Assembly: GCA_015066745.1 (NCBI GenBank)
Contig: SVNW01000040.1
Coordinates: forward strand, 1-32,690
Origin: Ruminococcus sp.
Lineage (GTDB): Bacteria; Bacillota; Clostridia; Oscillospirales; Ruminococcaceae
DNA length: 32,690 nucleotides
Direction: 5' to 3'
The position numbers and the translations under genes are program-made. Positions 1-7,413 of the stretch are shown one piece after another. The notes beneath the pieces were generated by a model that was not told the origin of the DNA, did no database searches, and saw only the letters and a program-made list of their open reading frames with translations. The first letter of the stretch is position 1. Each line of letters opens with the position of its first letter.

Positions 1-37
1 TATATTATATCTTTTATTTCAGTTTTTTGCAATAATA

Positions 38-66
38 TTGACATAAAAAAAATTCTAAAGTATAAT
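38..66 (+). promoter_or_regulatory. Consensus sigma-A promoter of the CmpB-like/esterase pair
   Basis: A perfect TTGACA (38-43) and a perfect TATAAT (61-66) are separated by exactly 17 bp. Transcription would begin near position 73, giving a leader of about 60 bases before the ATG at 135. No other promoter is seen before the terminator at 1811-1856, so this one probably drives both genes. Confidence 0.85.
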
Positions 67-134
67 ATTTTATATACCCTTTTTTATACTTTCACAAAAA
101 AAGGATATCAAATTAAAAACAAATGGGGGGTTTT

Positions 135-980
135 ATGCAGAATATACATATTAACATCCTCAATGACACTTTGTTCGAATTATTCTACTATTTTTGCTGG
201 TGGTCTATATTCGGCTGGTTCCTTGAGGTTGTTGTCCGTACTCTCGAAACCGGAGGTTTTGAAAACAGAGGTTTTTTAAACGGACCGTTTTGTCCTATAT
301 ATGGATTTGGAGTTACTATAATCACTCACATACTAGAACCGATACAGGAAAATTTCCTGCTTCTTTATATAGCTTCTTCAGTCATATGTACCAGTTTTGA
401 GCTCTTTGTAGGAGTTCTTATGGAAAAGATTTTTAATACTAAGTGGTGGGACTATTCTCACGAAAAATTCAATTACAAAGGATTTATATGCCTGCGTATC
501 GCACTGCTTTGGGGCGTTGGCTCTGTACTGGTAATACGGATAGTACATCCGCTGATACTCAAAGCCATACAGTATATACCGTACACAGCCGGAAATATCA
601 TTGCCGGATTTATCTTACTTGTAATTTTAATCGACCTTGGCGCTACCCTTGCAGATATAAGAAACTTCAACCGTCATCTTAAACAGGTTGACGCAATAGG
701 AAAACTGCTTCATGACAAGTCAATAGCCCTTGGTGAAAATATTTCCGAAGAAGTACTTTCACTTAATTCAAAATATGAACGTCTTTCAGAACAAATAAGA
801 AATTCCCGTATTGTAAGAGCGTTTCCTACTATGAAACCGTCAAAATACTACAGTACATTTGAGAAAATAAAAAAAACAATATCATACAAGTCTGAAAAAG
901 ACATCATCGATGAAAAATATGAAAATCTTAATCTACCAATTCAAAAGGAAAAAGTAAACCATGAAAATAGAAACTTATAA
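135..980 (+). CDS. Putative ABC-transporter type IV family membrane protein (PF06541, CmpB-like)
   Basis: This 281-residue integral membrane protein has about five hydrophobic segments in its first 175 residues and a charged cytoplasmic tail of about 100 residues. The pattern WWDYS...FNYKGFICLR...LLWG is typical of the PF06541 family, annotated as a putative ABC transporter permease, but no transport substrate is established and no ATPase is adjacent. An in-frame ATG exists at 123, but its own codons form the GGGGGG Shine-Dalgarno (125-130) that sits 4 nt before the ATG at 135, so 135 is preferred. The last 20 bases overlap the next gene, implying translational coupling with the esterase. Family assignment is fairly sure; function is unknown. 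Confidence 0.85.
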   Translation: MQNIHINILNDTLFELFYYFCWWSIFGWFLEVVVRTLETGGFENRGFLNGPFCPIYGFGVTIITHILEPIQENFLLLYIASSVICTSFELFVGVLMEKIFNTKWWDYSHEKFNYKGFICLRIALLWGVGSVLVIRIVHPLILKAIQYIPYTAGNIIAGFILLVILIDLGATLADIRNFNRHLKQVDAIGKLLHDKSIALGENISEEVLSLNSKYERLSEQIRNSRIVRAFPTMKPSKYYSTFEKIKKTISYKSEKDIIDEKYENLNLPIQKEKVNHENRNL

Positions 981-1785
981 AATAACTGTACCCTACTCTC
1001 AAAATGGTACAAAAACAGAATATGAAGCAACACTGACAACATATACACTTGAAATATTCAATGAAATAGGCAGAAAAAAAAGTCCGGCTGTTATCATATG
1101 TCCCGGAGGCGGTTATTATAAGGTAGCCGATAAAGAAGGAGAACCTGTTGCAGTACGTTTTGCTGCACATGGTATACAGGCTTTTGTACTAAATTACAGC
1201 GTACCTTACGTTCCGTTCCCTGTAGCATTGCTTGAACTTGCAAAGGCTACAGCTTATGTAAGAGAAAATGCTGACAAATGGGATATAGACCCTGATAACA
1301 TTTCAGTATGCGGTTTTTCTGCCGGAGGACATCTGGCAGCTAGTCTTGGCGTACACTGGAACAGCGAACTTGTTAAAAATTCACTTGGGTTTAGCAATGA
1401 ACATAAGCCGAACTCATTGATACTGTGCTATCCTGTAATAACTTCGGGAAAATACGCACATGAAGGCTCTATGCAAAATATTTCAAGTCCTGAAAATATT
1501 TTTGAAGATATGTTTTCTCTTGAAAATCATGTAAGTACTGATACTCCACGTACTTTCATATGGCACTGCGCCGATGATGATGTTGTTCCGGTTGAAAACA
1601 CGCTTCTTTTCACTCTTTCTCTTAGCCGACACAAAATCAGTTTTGAATCTCATATATATCCGTTCGGAGGACATGGCATTTCACTATGTGATGAAACCAC
1701 ATCATATACAATTAATGAGCATAACGAAAAATGTTCAGAATGGTTTGCAAAAGCAACTGACTGGATCAAAAATCCTGATAAATAA
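961..1785 (+). CDS. Alpha/beta-hydrolase fold esterase (acetyl-esterase-like)
   Basis: This 274-residue protein has no obvious signal peptide and is probably cytoplasmic. The oxyanion-hole motif PGGGYY lies near residue 44, the nucleophile elbow is GFSAGGH (Ser near residue 120), an Asp follows in HCADDDVVP, and the catalytic His is in FGGHGIS near the C terminus. This complete Ser-Asp-His set matches the BD-FAE/acetyl-xylan-esterase-like group, whose members remove acyl groups from short esters or decorated sugars; the substrate cannot be told from sequence. An AAGGAAAAAG ribosome binding site lies inside the upstream gene, and the ATG overlaps that gene by 20 bases. A rho-independent terminator follows at 1811. 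Confidence 0.85.
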   Translation: MKIETYKITVPYSQNGTKTEYEATLTTYTLEIFNEIGRKKSPAVIICPGGGYYKVADKEGEPVAVRFAAHGIQAFVLNYSVPYVPFPVALLELAKATAYVRENADKWDIDPDNISVCGFSAGGHLAASLGVHWNSELVKNSLGFSNEHKPNSLILCYPVITSGKYAHEGSMQNISSPENIFEDMFSLENHVSTDTPRTFIWHCADDDVVPVENTLLFTLSLSRHKISFESHIYPFGGHGISLCDETTSYTINEHNEKCSEWFAKATDWIKNPDK

Positions 1786-1810
1786 TTATAATAAACCTTA
1801 TTTACTATAC

Positions 1811-1856
1811 AAAAGATTATCACCTGATTCTTTCAAGTGGTAATCTTTTCTTTTTT
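1811..1856 (+). terminator. Rho-independent terminator after the esterase
   Basis: A 13-bp stem (1811-1823 with 1837-1849, one G-U pair) with a 13-nt loop is followed by a CTTTTTT tract. It separates the first two-gene operon from sigG. Confidence 0.85.
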
Positions 1857-1930
1857 ATTATGTGAATGTTACAGCATTATTCTGCCAATACTCATTACAT
1901 AAAAATTCTTTTTGATGAAAGGATAAGAGT

Positions 1931-2701
1931 ATGGCATACAATAAAGTTATTATATCAGGTATAAACACATCAAAACTGACAGTATTAAAAGAAAGTGAAA
2001 AAATGGCTCTTCTTAAAGAGATAAAGGAAACAGGCAGCAAAGAAGCAAGAGATAAGCTGATAAACGGAAATCTGCGTCTTGTGCTTAGTGTAATACAGAA
2101 ATTTGCCAACAGAGGTGAAGATATAGATGACCTTTTCCAGATAGGTGTTGTAGGACTGATAAAAGCCATTAACAACTTTGATCTTACTAAAGAAGTAAAA
2201 TTCTCCACTTACTGTGTACCTATGATTTCCGGAGAACTGAGACGTTTTCTGCGTGACTACAGTGCAGTAAAGGTAAGCCGTTCTTTAAAAGACCTTGCCT
2301 ACAAATCAATTCAGGCAAAAGAATTTCTTACTGTACAAAACCAACGTGAACCAACTGTAGAAGAAATCGCAAAATATATTGATGCACCAAGAAGCGAAGT
2401 AGTAATGGCACTTGAAAGCATAAGCGATCCTGTTTCTATCTATGAACCTGTTTATTCTGATTCAGGAGATACTCTCTATGTACTTGATCAGATAAGCGAT
2501 AAAAACAGTGTGGAAAACTGGCTTGATGAGATCTATCTTCGGGAAGCAATAAAATCTCTTAACGAACGTGAAAAGAAAATCCTGTATATGAGATTTTTTC
2601 AGGGAAAAACACAGGTAGAAGTAGCAAATGAGATCGGTATATCACAGGCACAGGTTTCAAGACTTGAAAAAGGTGCTTTATCACAGATAAAAGGCGAATA
2701 A
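1931..2701 (+). CDS. sigG: Sporulation sigma factor SigG (late forespore)
   Basis: This 256-residue RNA polymerase sigma-70-family factor directs late forespore gene expression during endospore formation. The N terminus NKVIISG.NTSKL is the SigG-specific anchor. It continues through region 2 (NGNLRLVLSVIQ, DDLFQIGVVGL, VKFSTYCVPMI), region 3 (VSRSLKDLAYKS) and a C-terminal region 4 helix-turn-helix (FFQGKTQVEVANEIGISQAQ). Length matches Bacillus SigG (about 260). The ATG at 1931 has GAAAGGA upstream. In many Clostridia and Bacilli sigG lies next to spoIIGA-sigE; here it stands alone between a terminator and a convergent tsf. I could not recognise a convincing SigF-type promoter in front. Its presence indicates a spore former or a recent descendant of one. 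Confidence 0.95.
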   Translation: MAYNKVIISGINTSKLTVLKESEKMALLKEIKETGSKEARDKLINGNLRLVLSVIQKFANRGEDIDDLFQIGVVGLIKAINNFDLTKEVKFSTYCVPMISGELRRFLRDYSAVKVSRSLKDLAYKSIQAKEFLTVQNQREPTVEEIAKYIDAPRSEVVMALESISDPVSIYEPVYSDSGDTLYVLDQISDKNSVENWLDEIYLREAIKSLNEREKKILYMRFFQGKTQVEVANEIGISQAQVSRLEKGALSQIKGE

Positions 2702-2707
2702 AAAGTT

Positions 2708-2748
2708 AAAAACTGTGCGTTTTAGTTTGCAAAACGCACAGCTTTTAA
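2708..2748. terminator. Bidirectional terminator between convergent sigG and tsf
   Basis: A perfect 11-bp stem (CTGTGCGTTTT 2713-2723 with AAAACGCACAG 2731-2741) is followed by CTTTT on the plus strand and by a run of five T on the minus strand (A run at 2708-2712). It can therefore stop sigG transcription from the left and tsf transcription from the right. Confidence 0.85.
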
Positions 2749-2766
2749 TATATTTACTTACAAAGA

Positions 2767-3684
2767 TTATTTCATCATGCTTGCTACTTCAGCAGCGAAG
2801 TCATCTTCCTTCTTTTCGATACCTTCACCACGTTCGTAACGTACAACTTCTACAACCTTGATAGAACCGCCGAGCTTCTTAGCTTCTGCGTCAACGTATT
2901 CCTGAACTGAAAGCTTATCATCCTTAACGAAAGCCTGTTCGAGGAGACAGTTTTCTTTGTAGAACTTTTCAACCTTACCGTCAACGATCTTGGACTTAAC
3001 CTGATCAGGCTTGTTAGCCATCTTAGGATCTTCTGACATCTGAGCCATCATGATTTCTCTTTCCTTAGCAACTACTTCTGCTGGAACCTGTTCACGGCAG
3101 AGGTATGATGCGCTGAGAGCTGCTGACTGCATTGCTACGTCCTTACCAATTGCAGCAACCTGATCGTTTGAAAGATCTGTATCCATCTTAACCATAACGC
3201 CGATACTTCCGCCGTTGTGGATGTATGAAGCCATAGCACCTTCAAATCTGAGGAAACGTCTGATAACGATGTTTTCTCTGATCTTCATACCAGCGAGTTC
3301 TGTAAGAGCTTCGCCTACTGTGCCTGTACCACCGCTGATAGCTGTATTTGTAAGAGCTTCAACGTCAGCAGGATTCTTTTCAACGATTGTCTTTGCTACA
3401 GCGTCAACGAAGTTTCTTACGTCATCTGTGTTAGCAGCAAAGTCTGTTTCTGTATTTACTTCAAGAAGAACACCTACGTTACCTTCAACAACTGCTGTTA
3501 CAACACCTTCAGCTGCTGCTCTGCTGCTCTTCTTAGCCTGTGTAGCAAGACCTTTTTCTCTGAGGAATTCAATAGCCTTATCCATATCGCCATCGTTTTC
3601 TTCAAGAGCCTTTTTACAATCCATCATGCCAACGCCTGTTGCTTTCATGAGATCTTTAATTTCTGAAACTGATGCTTTACCCAT
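2767..3684 (-). CDS. tsf: Translation elongation factor Ts
   Basis: EF-Ts is the guanine-nucleotide exchange factor that regenerates EF-Tu-GTP in the cytoplasm. The 305 residues begin with a UBA-like domain (VSEIKDLMKATGVGMMDCKK, then a long helix ending in REKGL). The TDFAANTDDV stretch near residue 81 corresponds to the classical TDFVAKN signature that contacts EF-Tu, with an Ala-Asn-Thr variation. The dimerisation/core domain follows and ends near VEVVRYERGEGIEKKEDDFA. Start is well set: AGGAGG lies 9 nt before ATG. It is the second gene of the rpsB-tsf operon, 106 bp after rpsB. The usual next genes pyrH and frr are absent; sigG converges on it instead. Confidence 0.97.
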   Translation of the reverse strand: MGKASVSEIKDLMKATGVGMMDCKKALEENDGDMDKAIEFLREKGLATQAKKSSRAAAEGVVTAVVEGNVGVLLEVNTETDFAANTDDVRNFVDAVAKTIVEKNPADVEALTNTAISGGTGTVGEALTELAGMKIRENIVIRRFLRFEGAMASYIHNGGSIGVMVKMDTDLSNDQVAAIGKDVAMQSAALSASYLCREQVPAEVVAKEREIMMAQMSEDPKMANKPDQVKSKIVDGKVEKFYKENCLLEQAFVKDDKLSVQEYVDAEAKKLGGSIKVVEVVRYERGEGIEKKEDDFAAEVASMMK

Positions 3685-3725
3685 CGTTATTACCTCCTGT
3701 AATTATATCAACAATTAATATTAAG

Positions 3726-3777
3726 AAACCCGAATTTTAGGTAATCTTAATAGAAAGATACTATGCAATTCGGGTTT
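3726..3777 (-). terminator. Attenuator-like hairpin between rpsB and tsf
   Basis: An 11-bp perfect inverted repeat (AAACCCGAATT 3726-3736 with AATTCGGGTTT 3767-3777) encloses a smaller ATCTT/AAGAT pairing. Read in the rpsB-to-tsf direction the hairpin is followed by TTCTTAATATT, a weak U-rich tract. It is placed to terminate part of the transcripts or to define a processed 3' end of rpsB. On the plus strand it is followed by five T, but no gene reads in that direction here. Confidence 0.6.
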
Positions 3778-3790
3778 TTGTTTTATGAGA

Positions 3791-4528
3791 TTATTCTGCT
3801 GCTTCTTCCTGTTCTTCAACAGCAGCTTCTTCAGCATTTTCCTGTTCGCCCTGTCTGCCTTCGATGATAGCATTAGCCATTGCGCCAGCGATAAGCTTAA
3901 CAGCTCTGATAGCGTCATCGTTACCAGGGATAACATAGTCTACTTCGTCCGGATCACAGTTTGTATCTACGATAGCAACAATCGGAATATTGAGCTTCTT
4001 AGCTTCTGCAACTGCAATCTTTTCTTTTCTTGGGTCAACGATGAACAAAGCGCCTGGGAGCTTCTTCATTGTCTTGATACCGCCAAGGAATTTTTCAAGC
4101 TTTTCGATTTCGAGTGTAAGCTTGCTTACTTCCTTCTTAGGGAGAAGTGCGAATGTGCCGTCTTCTTCCATCTTTCTCAACTGTTCAAGACGCTTGATTC
4201 TGTTCTTGATTGTTTCGAAGTTTGTCATCATACCGCCGAGCCAACGAGCATTTACGTAGTGAGCGCCTGCACGGATAGCTTCTTCCTTAACAGAATCGCC
4301 AGCCTGCTTCTTTGTACCTACGAACAATACTGATTCGCCCTGAGCTGATATATCACGGATAAACATATAAGCTTCTTCGAGCTTCTTTACAGTCTTCTGA
4401 AGATCGATAATATAGATACCGTTTCTTTCTGTAAAGATATAAGGTGCCATTTTTGGGTTCCATCTTCTTGTCTGGTGACCGAAATGTACGCCAGCTTCAA
4501 GAAGCTGTTTCATTGATACTACTGACAT
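3791..4528 (-). CDS. rpsB: 30S ribosomal protein S2
   Basis: Structural protein uS2 of the small ribosomal subunit. The 245 residues carry the family motifs [20 protein letters not shown] near the N terminus, [27 protein letters not shown] and [15 protein letters not shown], with a coiled-coil insertion around residues 105-155. The C-terminal tail (about 20 residues) is strongly acidic (Glu/Ala-rich), a common variable extension. The ATG at 4526-4528 follows AGGAGG with 8-nt spacing. It is first in an operon with tsf, behind a consensus promoter (4653-4681) and a structured leader of about 115 bases. Confidence 0.97.
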   Translation of the reverse strand: MSVVSMKQLLEAGVHFGHQTRRWNPKMAPYIFTERNGIYIIDLQKTVKKLEEAYMFIRDISAQGESVLFVGTKKQAGDSVKEEAIRAGAHYVNARWLGGMMTNFETIKNRIKRLEQLRKMEEDGTFALLPKKEVSKLTLEIEKLEKFLGGIKTMKKLPGALFIVDPRKEKIAVAEAKKLNIPIVAIVDTNCDPDEVDYVIPGNDDAIRAVKLIAGAMANAIIEGRQGEQENAEEAAVEEQEEAAE

Positions 4529-4584
4529 TTGTAGTTCCTCCTATAAATTGGTTTTTTTATTATTCCCTCCGCTGGTCTTAGCTT

Positions 4585-4623
4585 GCAGATAACCTTCCCG
4601 AAACAAGAAAGGCACCAATCTGC
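4585..4623 (-). promoter_or_regulatory. Candidate structured 5' leader element of rpsB mRNA
   Basis: Within the 5' untranslated RNA, GCAGAT pairs with ATCTGC (4618-4623 with 4585-4590) and encloses a second helix CCTTTC/GGAAGG, giving a two-part stem-loop with internal asymmetry. It lies between the promoter and the rpsB ribosome binding site and is not followed by a U tract, so it is not a terminator. Position and shape suit an autoregulatory S2-binding site, but that is inference from location and pairing only. Confidence 0.4.
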
Positions 4624-4652
4624 AAAATCACCAACGTGCGAATTGCCTTAAT

Positions 4653-4681
4653 ATTATATCATATTCTGATTACTTTTTCAA
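4653..4681 (-). promoter_or_regulatory. rpsB: Sigma-A promoter of rpsB-tsf
   Basis: On the minus strand TTGAAA (4676-4681) and TATAAT (4653-4658) are 17 bp apart, with TGA directly before TATAAT (extended -10). Transcription would start near 4646 and give a leader of about 115 bases. Confidence 0.85.
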
Positions 4682-4783
4682 TAAACTAAAGAAAAATTTA
4701 TAAAACAAATTTTTATAAACACAAGAATGTTTTTTTAGTTATTTTCTCTACATTTTAACTATTGTTTTTTTAACAGTTACGAT

Positions 4784-4828
4784 AAAAAAATAGTGCCTGA
4801 AAATTTTTAATTTCAAACACTATTTTTT
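4784..4828. terminator. Bidirectional terminator after the zinc-ribbon gene
   Basis: A 12-bp stem (4791-4802 with 4811-4822, two G-U pairs on the minus strand) is flanked by a seven-A run on its left and a six-T run on its right. It terminates the pflA-to-zinc-ribbon operon on the minus strand. The remainder of the 308-base gap 4529-4836 holds only the rpsB leader and promoter and A+T-rich sequence (4682-4783). Confidence 0.85.
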
Positions 4829-4836
4829 ATATAAAC

Positions 4837-5736
4837 TTATTCTTTTTCCAGTTTACCAAATGAAAGACTGATATATTCGCCTTCTGAAAGTTCTACCAAA
4901 ACACTCTCTGAATCATAAAAATCACAGTAATTACTGTCTCTCACTACAGGTATTACAGCGTCAAGTGATGAATAGATAGTATACTCACAACCATATCCTT
5001 CTTCTGTAGATTTTATAAGATATCTTCCCGGTTCTATATCTTTTCCGACTTTATACATAGCACCATATGATGTTTCGCCTACTTTAACATCATTAACTTC
5101 CGGATCGTACATTGTTGCATGAGCAAAATGAACAAACTGTCCTTCACTTAATTTAACATACATATTTCCCTGATACCAGTTACCATAAAGTTCTGACTCA
5201 TCTGAACAGTCACTCTGAGTATATACTCCAAAATAAAAATCTCCGTAACCGCCACCTGATGAAACAACTATATATTCGCCTTCAGGGATGTCAACGCCAC
5301 ATTCATATGTACCGCTCTGATATACACCATTTTCTTTCATATACTCATTTTTGTCAACGCCACGAACCGATTCTTCTGCATCATCTTCGTAAGCATATCC
5401 TTCACTGTAAGAAGCTCTTTCTTCATCATATGATGCGTTTTCTTCATAATATGCACTATTGGCTTCCTGTCTTGATGCTGCCATCTCCTGAGCCTCTCTG
5501 CTTTTAACCTGATATCCGATAAATGCAGGAACAAATATGGCTGCCAACACTCCAAGAATGCCGATTATTCCTATTACAGCTACAATAATCAAAATGATTA
5601 CTACAGGACTTTTTGATGATTTTGCTTTGCTTGCCATAGACGCATATTCATTAAGCTCTTCATCGGTATATCTTGTTCCGCATCTTTCACATACAACACC
5701 TCCGGAATATGGTGTTCCACAATTTCTACAATACAT
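4837..5736 (-). CDS. Zinc-ribbon membrane protein with two repeated exported domains
   Basis: This 299-residue protein starts with a zinc ribbon (Cys3-X2-Cys6, Cys16-X2-Cys19), then has one membrane segment (about 45-75), a Glu/Tyr/Ser-rich linker (about 80-125) and two related domains (about 137-210 and 225-295). Each repeat has a G-x-Y-x-x-G-x-DI-P/E-x-G-E/R-Y opening and a V-x-LSEG-E/Q-Y/F close. This repeat type is common in uncharacterised Firmicutes surface proteins; I know no function. The membrane segment and the residues after it resemble a type IV pilin helix, but the prepilin cleavage motif is missing. An upstream in-frame TTG/ATG would add 15 residues, but AGGAGG 7 nt before the ATG at 5736 fixes the start. 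It is the last gene of the pflA operon, 48 bp after ylmC. Confidence 0.75.
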   Translation of the reverse strand: MYCRNCGTPYSGGVVCERCGTRYTDEELNEYASMASKAKSSKSPVVIILIIVAVIGIIGILGVLAAIFVPAFIGYQVKSREAQEMAASRQEANSAYYEENASYDEERASYSEGYAYEDDAEESVRGVDKNEYMKENGVYQSGTYECGVDIPEGEYIVVSSGGGYGDFYFGVYTQSDCSDESELYGNWYQGNMYVKLSEGQFVHFAHATMYDPEVNDVKVGETSYGAMYKVGKDIEPGRYLIKSTEEGYGCEYTIYSSLDAVIPVVRDSNYCDFYDSESVLVELSEGEYISLSFGKLEKE

Positions 5737-5784
5737 AATTTTAAACCTCCTTAATATACAAAAGCAAATATTTCGAAGCAATAT

Positions 5785-6093
5785 TTAAGAAAACAAATTT
5801 TTATACACTATTTTCTTGCTTTTTACTACATCTTCATCATTGCTTTTATGACTGTTTTTCGGAAATGACACCAGTATAGTATCGGTTCCTATCAATTTTA
5901 TTTCGTTGCATTTTATGATTATATCAGGTTCTTTCGGATACAGACTGAATATACTTTTCCTTCCGTATATAGTAAGAGTACGTACAGCCGATGTGACTGT
6001 ATCTATCTCCATGTCGTCTATAAATCCTAGTTTTTCTCCTGTATCAATATCTATAACTTCCTTCTTTTTTATTTCATTCAAACTGCATATCAT
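5785..6093 (-). CDS. YlmC/YmxH-family PRC-barrel sporulation protein
   Basis: This 102-residue cytoplasmic protein shows the small PRC-barrel pattern of the YlmC/YmxH family: an N-terminal SLNEIKKKEVIDIDTGEKLG, then DDMEID, and the repeated beta-strands LTIYGR and IIIKCNEIKLIGTDTILV. Members are conserved in spore-forming Firmicutes and annotated as sporulation proteins, but their molecular role is not established. It follows the dehydratase-family gene by 45 bp and precedes the zinc-ribbon gene by 48 bp, so all are probably co-transcribed from the pflA promoter. No strong Shine-Dalgarno is seen in front of the ATG. Confidence 0.8.
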   Translation of the reverse strand: MICSLNEIKKKEVIDIDTGEKLGFIDDMEIDTVTSAVRTLTIYGRKSIFSLYPKEPDIIIKCNEIKLIGTDTILVSFPKNSHKSNDEDVVKSKKIVYKNLFS

Positions 6094-6138
6094 AATACAT
6101 CAGTCCATTCATAAAAAGAAAAAGTCTTTAGAAAAACA

Positions 6139-7383
6139 TTACTGTTTTTCACTTGCTACAGAAAGCATAAGCTTTATTCTGTTTTCCTGATTTACTTTTG
6201 TTGCACCTGCGTCATAGTCTATAGTACATATATTTGCATCAGGATAATGTTCTCTTACGCTTCTTATAACGCCTTTTCCGACTATGTGATTTGGCATACA
6301 GCCAAATGGCTGACAACAGATAACATTATTTACACCACTGCTGACAAGTTCCATCATTTCAGCAGGTAACAGCCAGCCTTCACCCATTTTTACTCCGGTA
6401 CTTATGACTTTCTGACCTAGTTTTTTCATTTCACCAAAAGGCATTGGCGCTTTAAAGCATTTGTAATCTTTAAGAACATCAAGCATTATTTTTTCAAGTG
6501 ACTCTATGTATTTTACGGATACCTTACTGAAAATTACAGTTCCGGCTTTTTCACCATAGAGTTTCTTGTCTTCCATACCTATACTGAGGCTGTACATAGC
6601 AAATCCAAGTATACCGGGAATAAATACTTCACAATTATGCGCCCAGAGAAATTCCTGAAGATGATTGTTTCCAAATCTCGCATATTTTACATACAGCTCT
6701 CCTACTATTCCTACTCTGATTTTATTCTTTTTATGCACGGGAATCTGACTGAAATCACTCGCAATAGCACGGAAATTTTTCTTTATTGCGGAATTTGTAA
6801 GTCCCTTGTTTAATTTGAACTGACGAATTATTTCACCGTTCCACTTTGCAAGCAGACGATCGGTACAGTTTTCCTTTTTTTCATATGGTTTTGTCTGATT
6901 ATAAAGAAGCATCAGAAAATCACCGTAAAGCCAAGACATAAGTCCCTTCACAAACATAGGAGCTGTTACTTTAAAACCACTGTATTTTTCTATTCCGCCG
7001 AAATTTATCGAAATAACCGGAACAAATCCAAGACCTGCCTGTTTTAATGCTCTTCTGAGAAGATGAACATAGTTTGAAGCACGACATCCGCCACCTGTCT
7101 GATAGAGCATAAGAGCAGTTTTGTGTATGTCATAATCACCCGAAAGAAGCGCATACATAAGCTGACCTATAACAACTATTCCGGGATAGCATGTATCGTT
7201 GTGTACATATTTAAGCCCTGTTTCTATTATATCATGACCCTCATAGTTGAGTAAGTCTATATTGTATCCATACATTGCGAAAACTTCACGCATAAGTTCA
7301 AAATGGATAGGAAGTGCATTTGGAATAAGTATTTTATATTCCTTACGCATTTCTTCTGTAAAATCTATAAAATCCGGTTTCAT
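6139..7383 (-). CDS. Stand-alone 2-hydroxyacyl-CoA dehydratase-family protein (DUF2229-like)
   Basis: This 414-residue protein resembles the C-terminal half of the very large (about 1400-residue) activase-dehydratase-related proteins of anaerobes. Recognisable parts are PNALPIHFELMREVFAMYGY at the N terminus, a Cys in NDTCYPG, QTGGGCRASNY and INFGG in the middle, and CCQPFGCMPNHIVGKG plus DYDAG near the C terminus. The Cys residues are likely Fe-S ligands. The family includes radical dehydratase subunits, but here the ASKHA activator domain is absent, and no activase or partner subunit is in the window, so no reaction can be assigned. GAGGAG precedes ATG by 10 nt. It lies 30 bp downstream of pflA. 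Confidence 0.8.
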   Translation of the reverse strand: MKPDFIDFTEEMRKEYKILIPNALPIHFELMREVFAMYGYNIDLLNYEGHDIIETGLKYVHNDTCYPGIVVIGQLMYALLSGDYDIHKTALMLYQTGGGCRASNYVHLLRRALKQAGLGFVPVISINFGGIEKYSGFKVTAPMFVKGLMSWLYGDFLMLLYNQTKPYEKKENCTDRLLAKWNGEIIRQFKLNKGLTNSAIKKNFRAIASDFSQIPVHKKNKIRVGIVGELYVKYARFGNNHLQEFLWAHNCEVFIPGILGFAMYSLSIGMEDKKLYGEKAGTVIFSKVSVKYIESLEKIMLDVLKDYKCFKAPMPFGEMKKLGQKVISTGVKMGEGWLLPAEMMELVSSGVNNVICCQPFGCMPNHIVGKGVIRSVREHYPDANICTIDYDAGATKVNQENRIKLMLSVASEKQ

Positions 7384-7413
7384 TTTTTATTTTCTCCTCT
7401 TAATTAAACTTAA

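Noticed and set aside
1857-1930. SigF/SigG-type promoter before sigG
   Set aside because: GAATG at 1864-1868 resembles a forespore -35 box, but no acceptable -10 sequence stands at the right distance.
3215-3718. Long open frame antisense to tsf
   Set aside because: It lies opposite a certain elongation factor gene, has no ribosome binding site, and its Ser/Thr-rich product is what the reverse strand of such a gene gives by codon bias.
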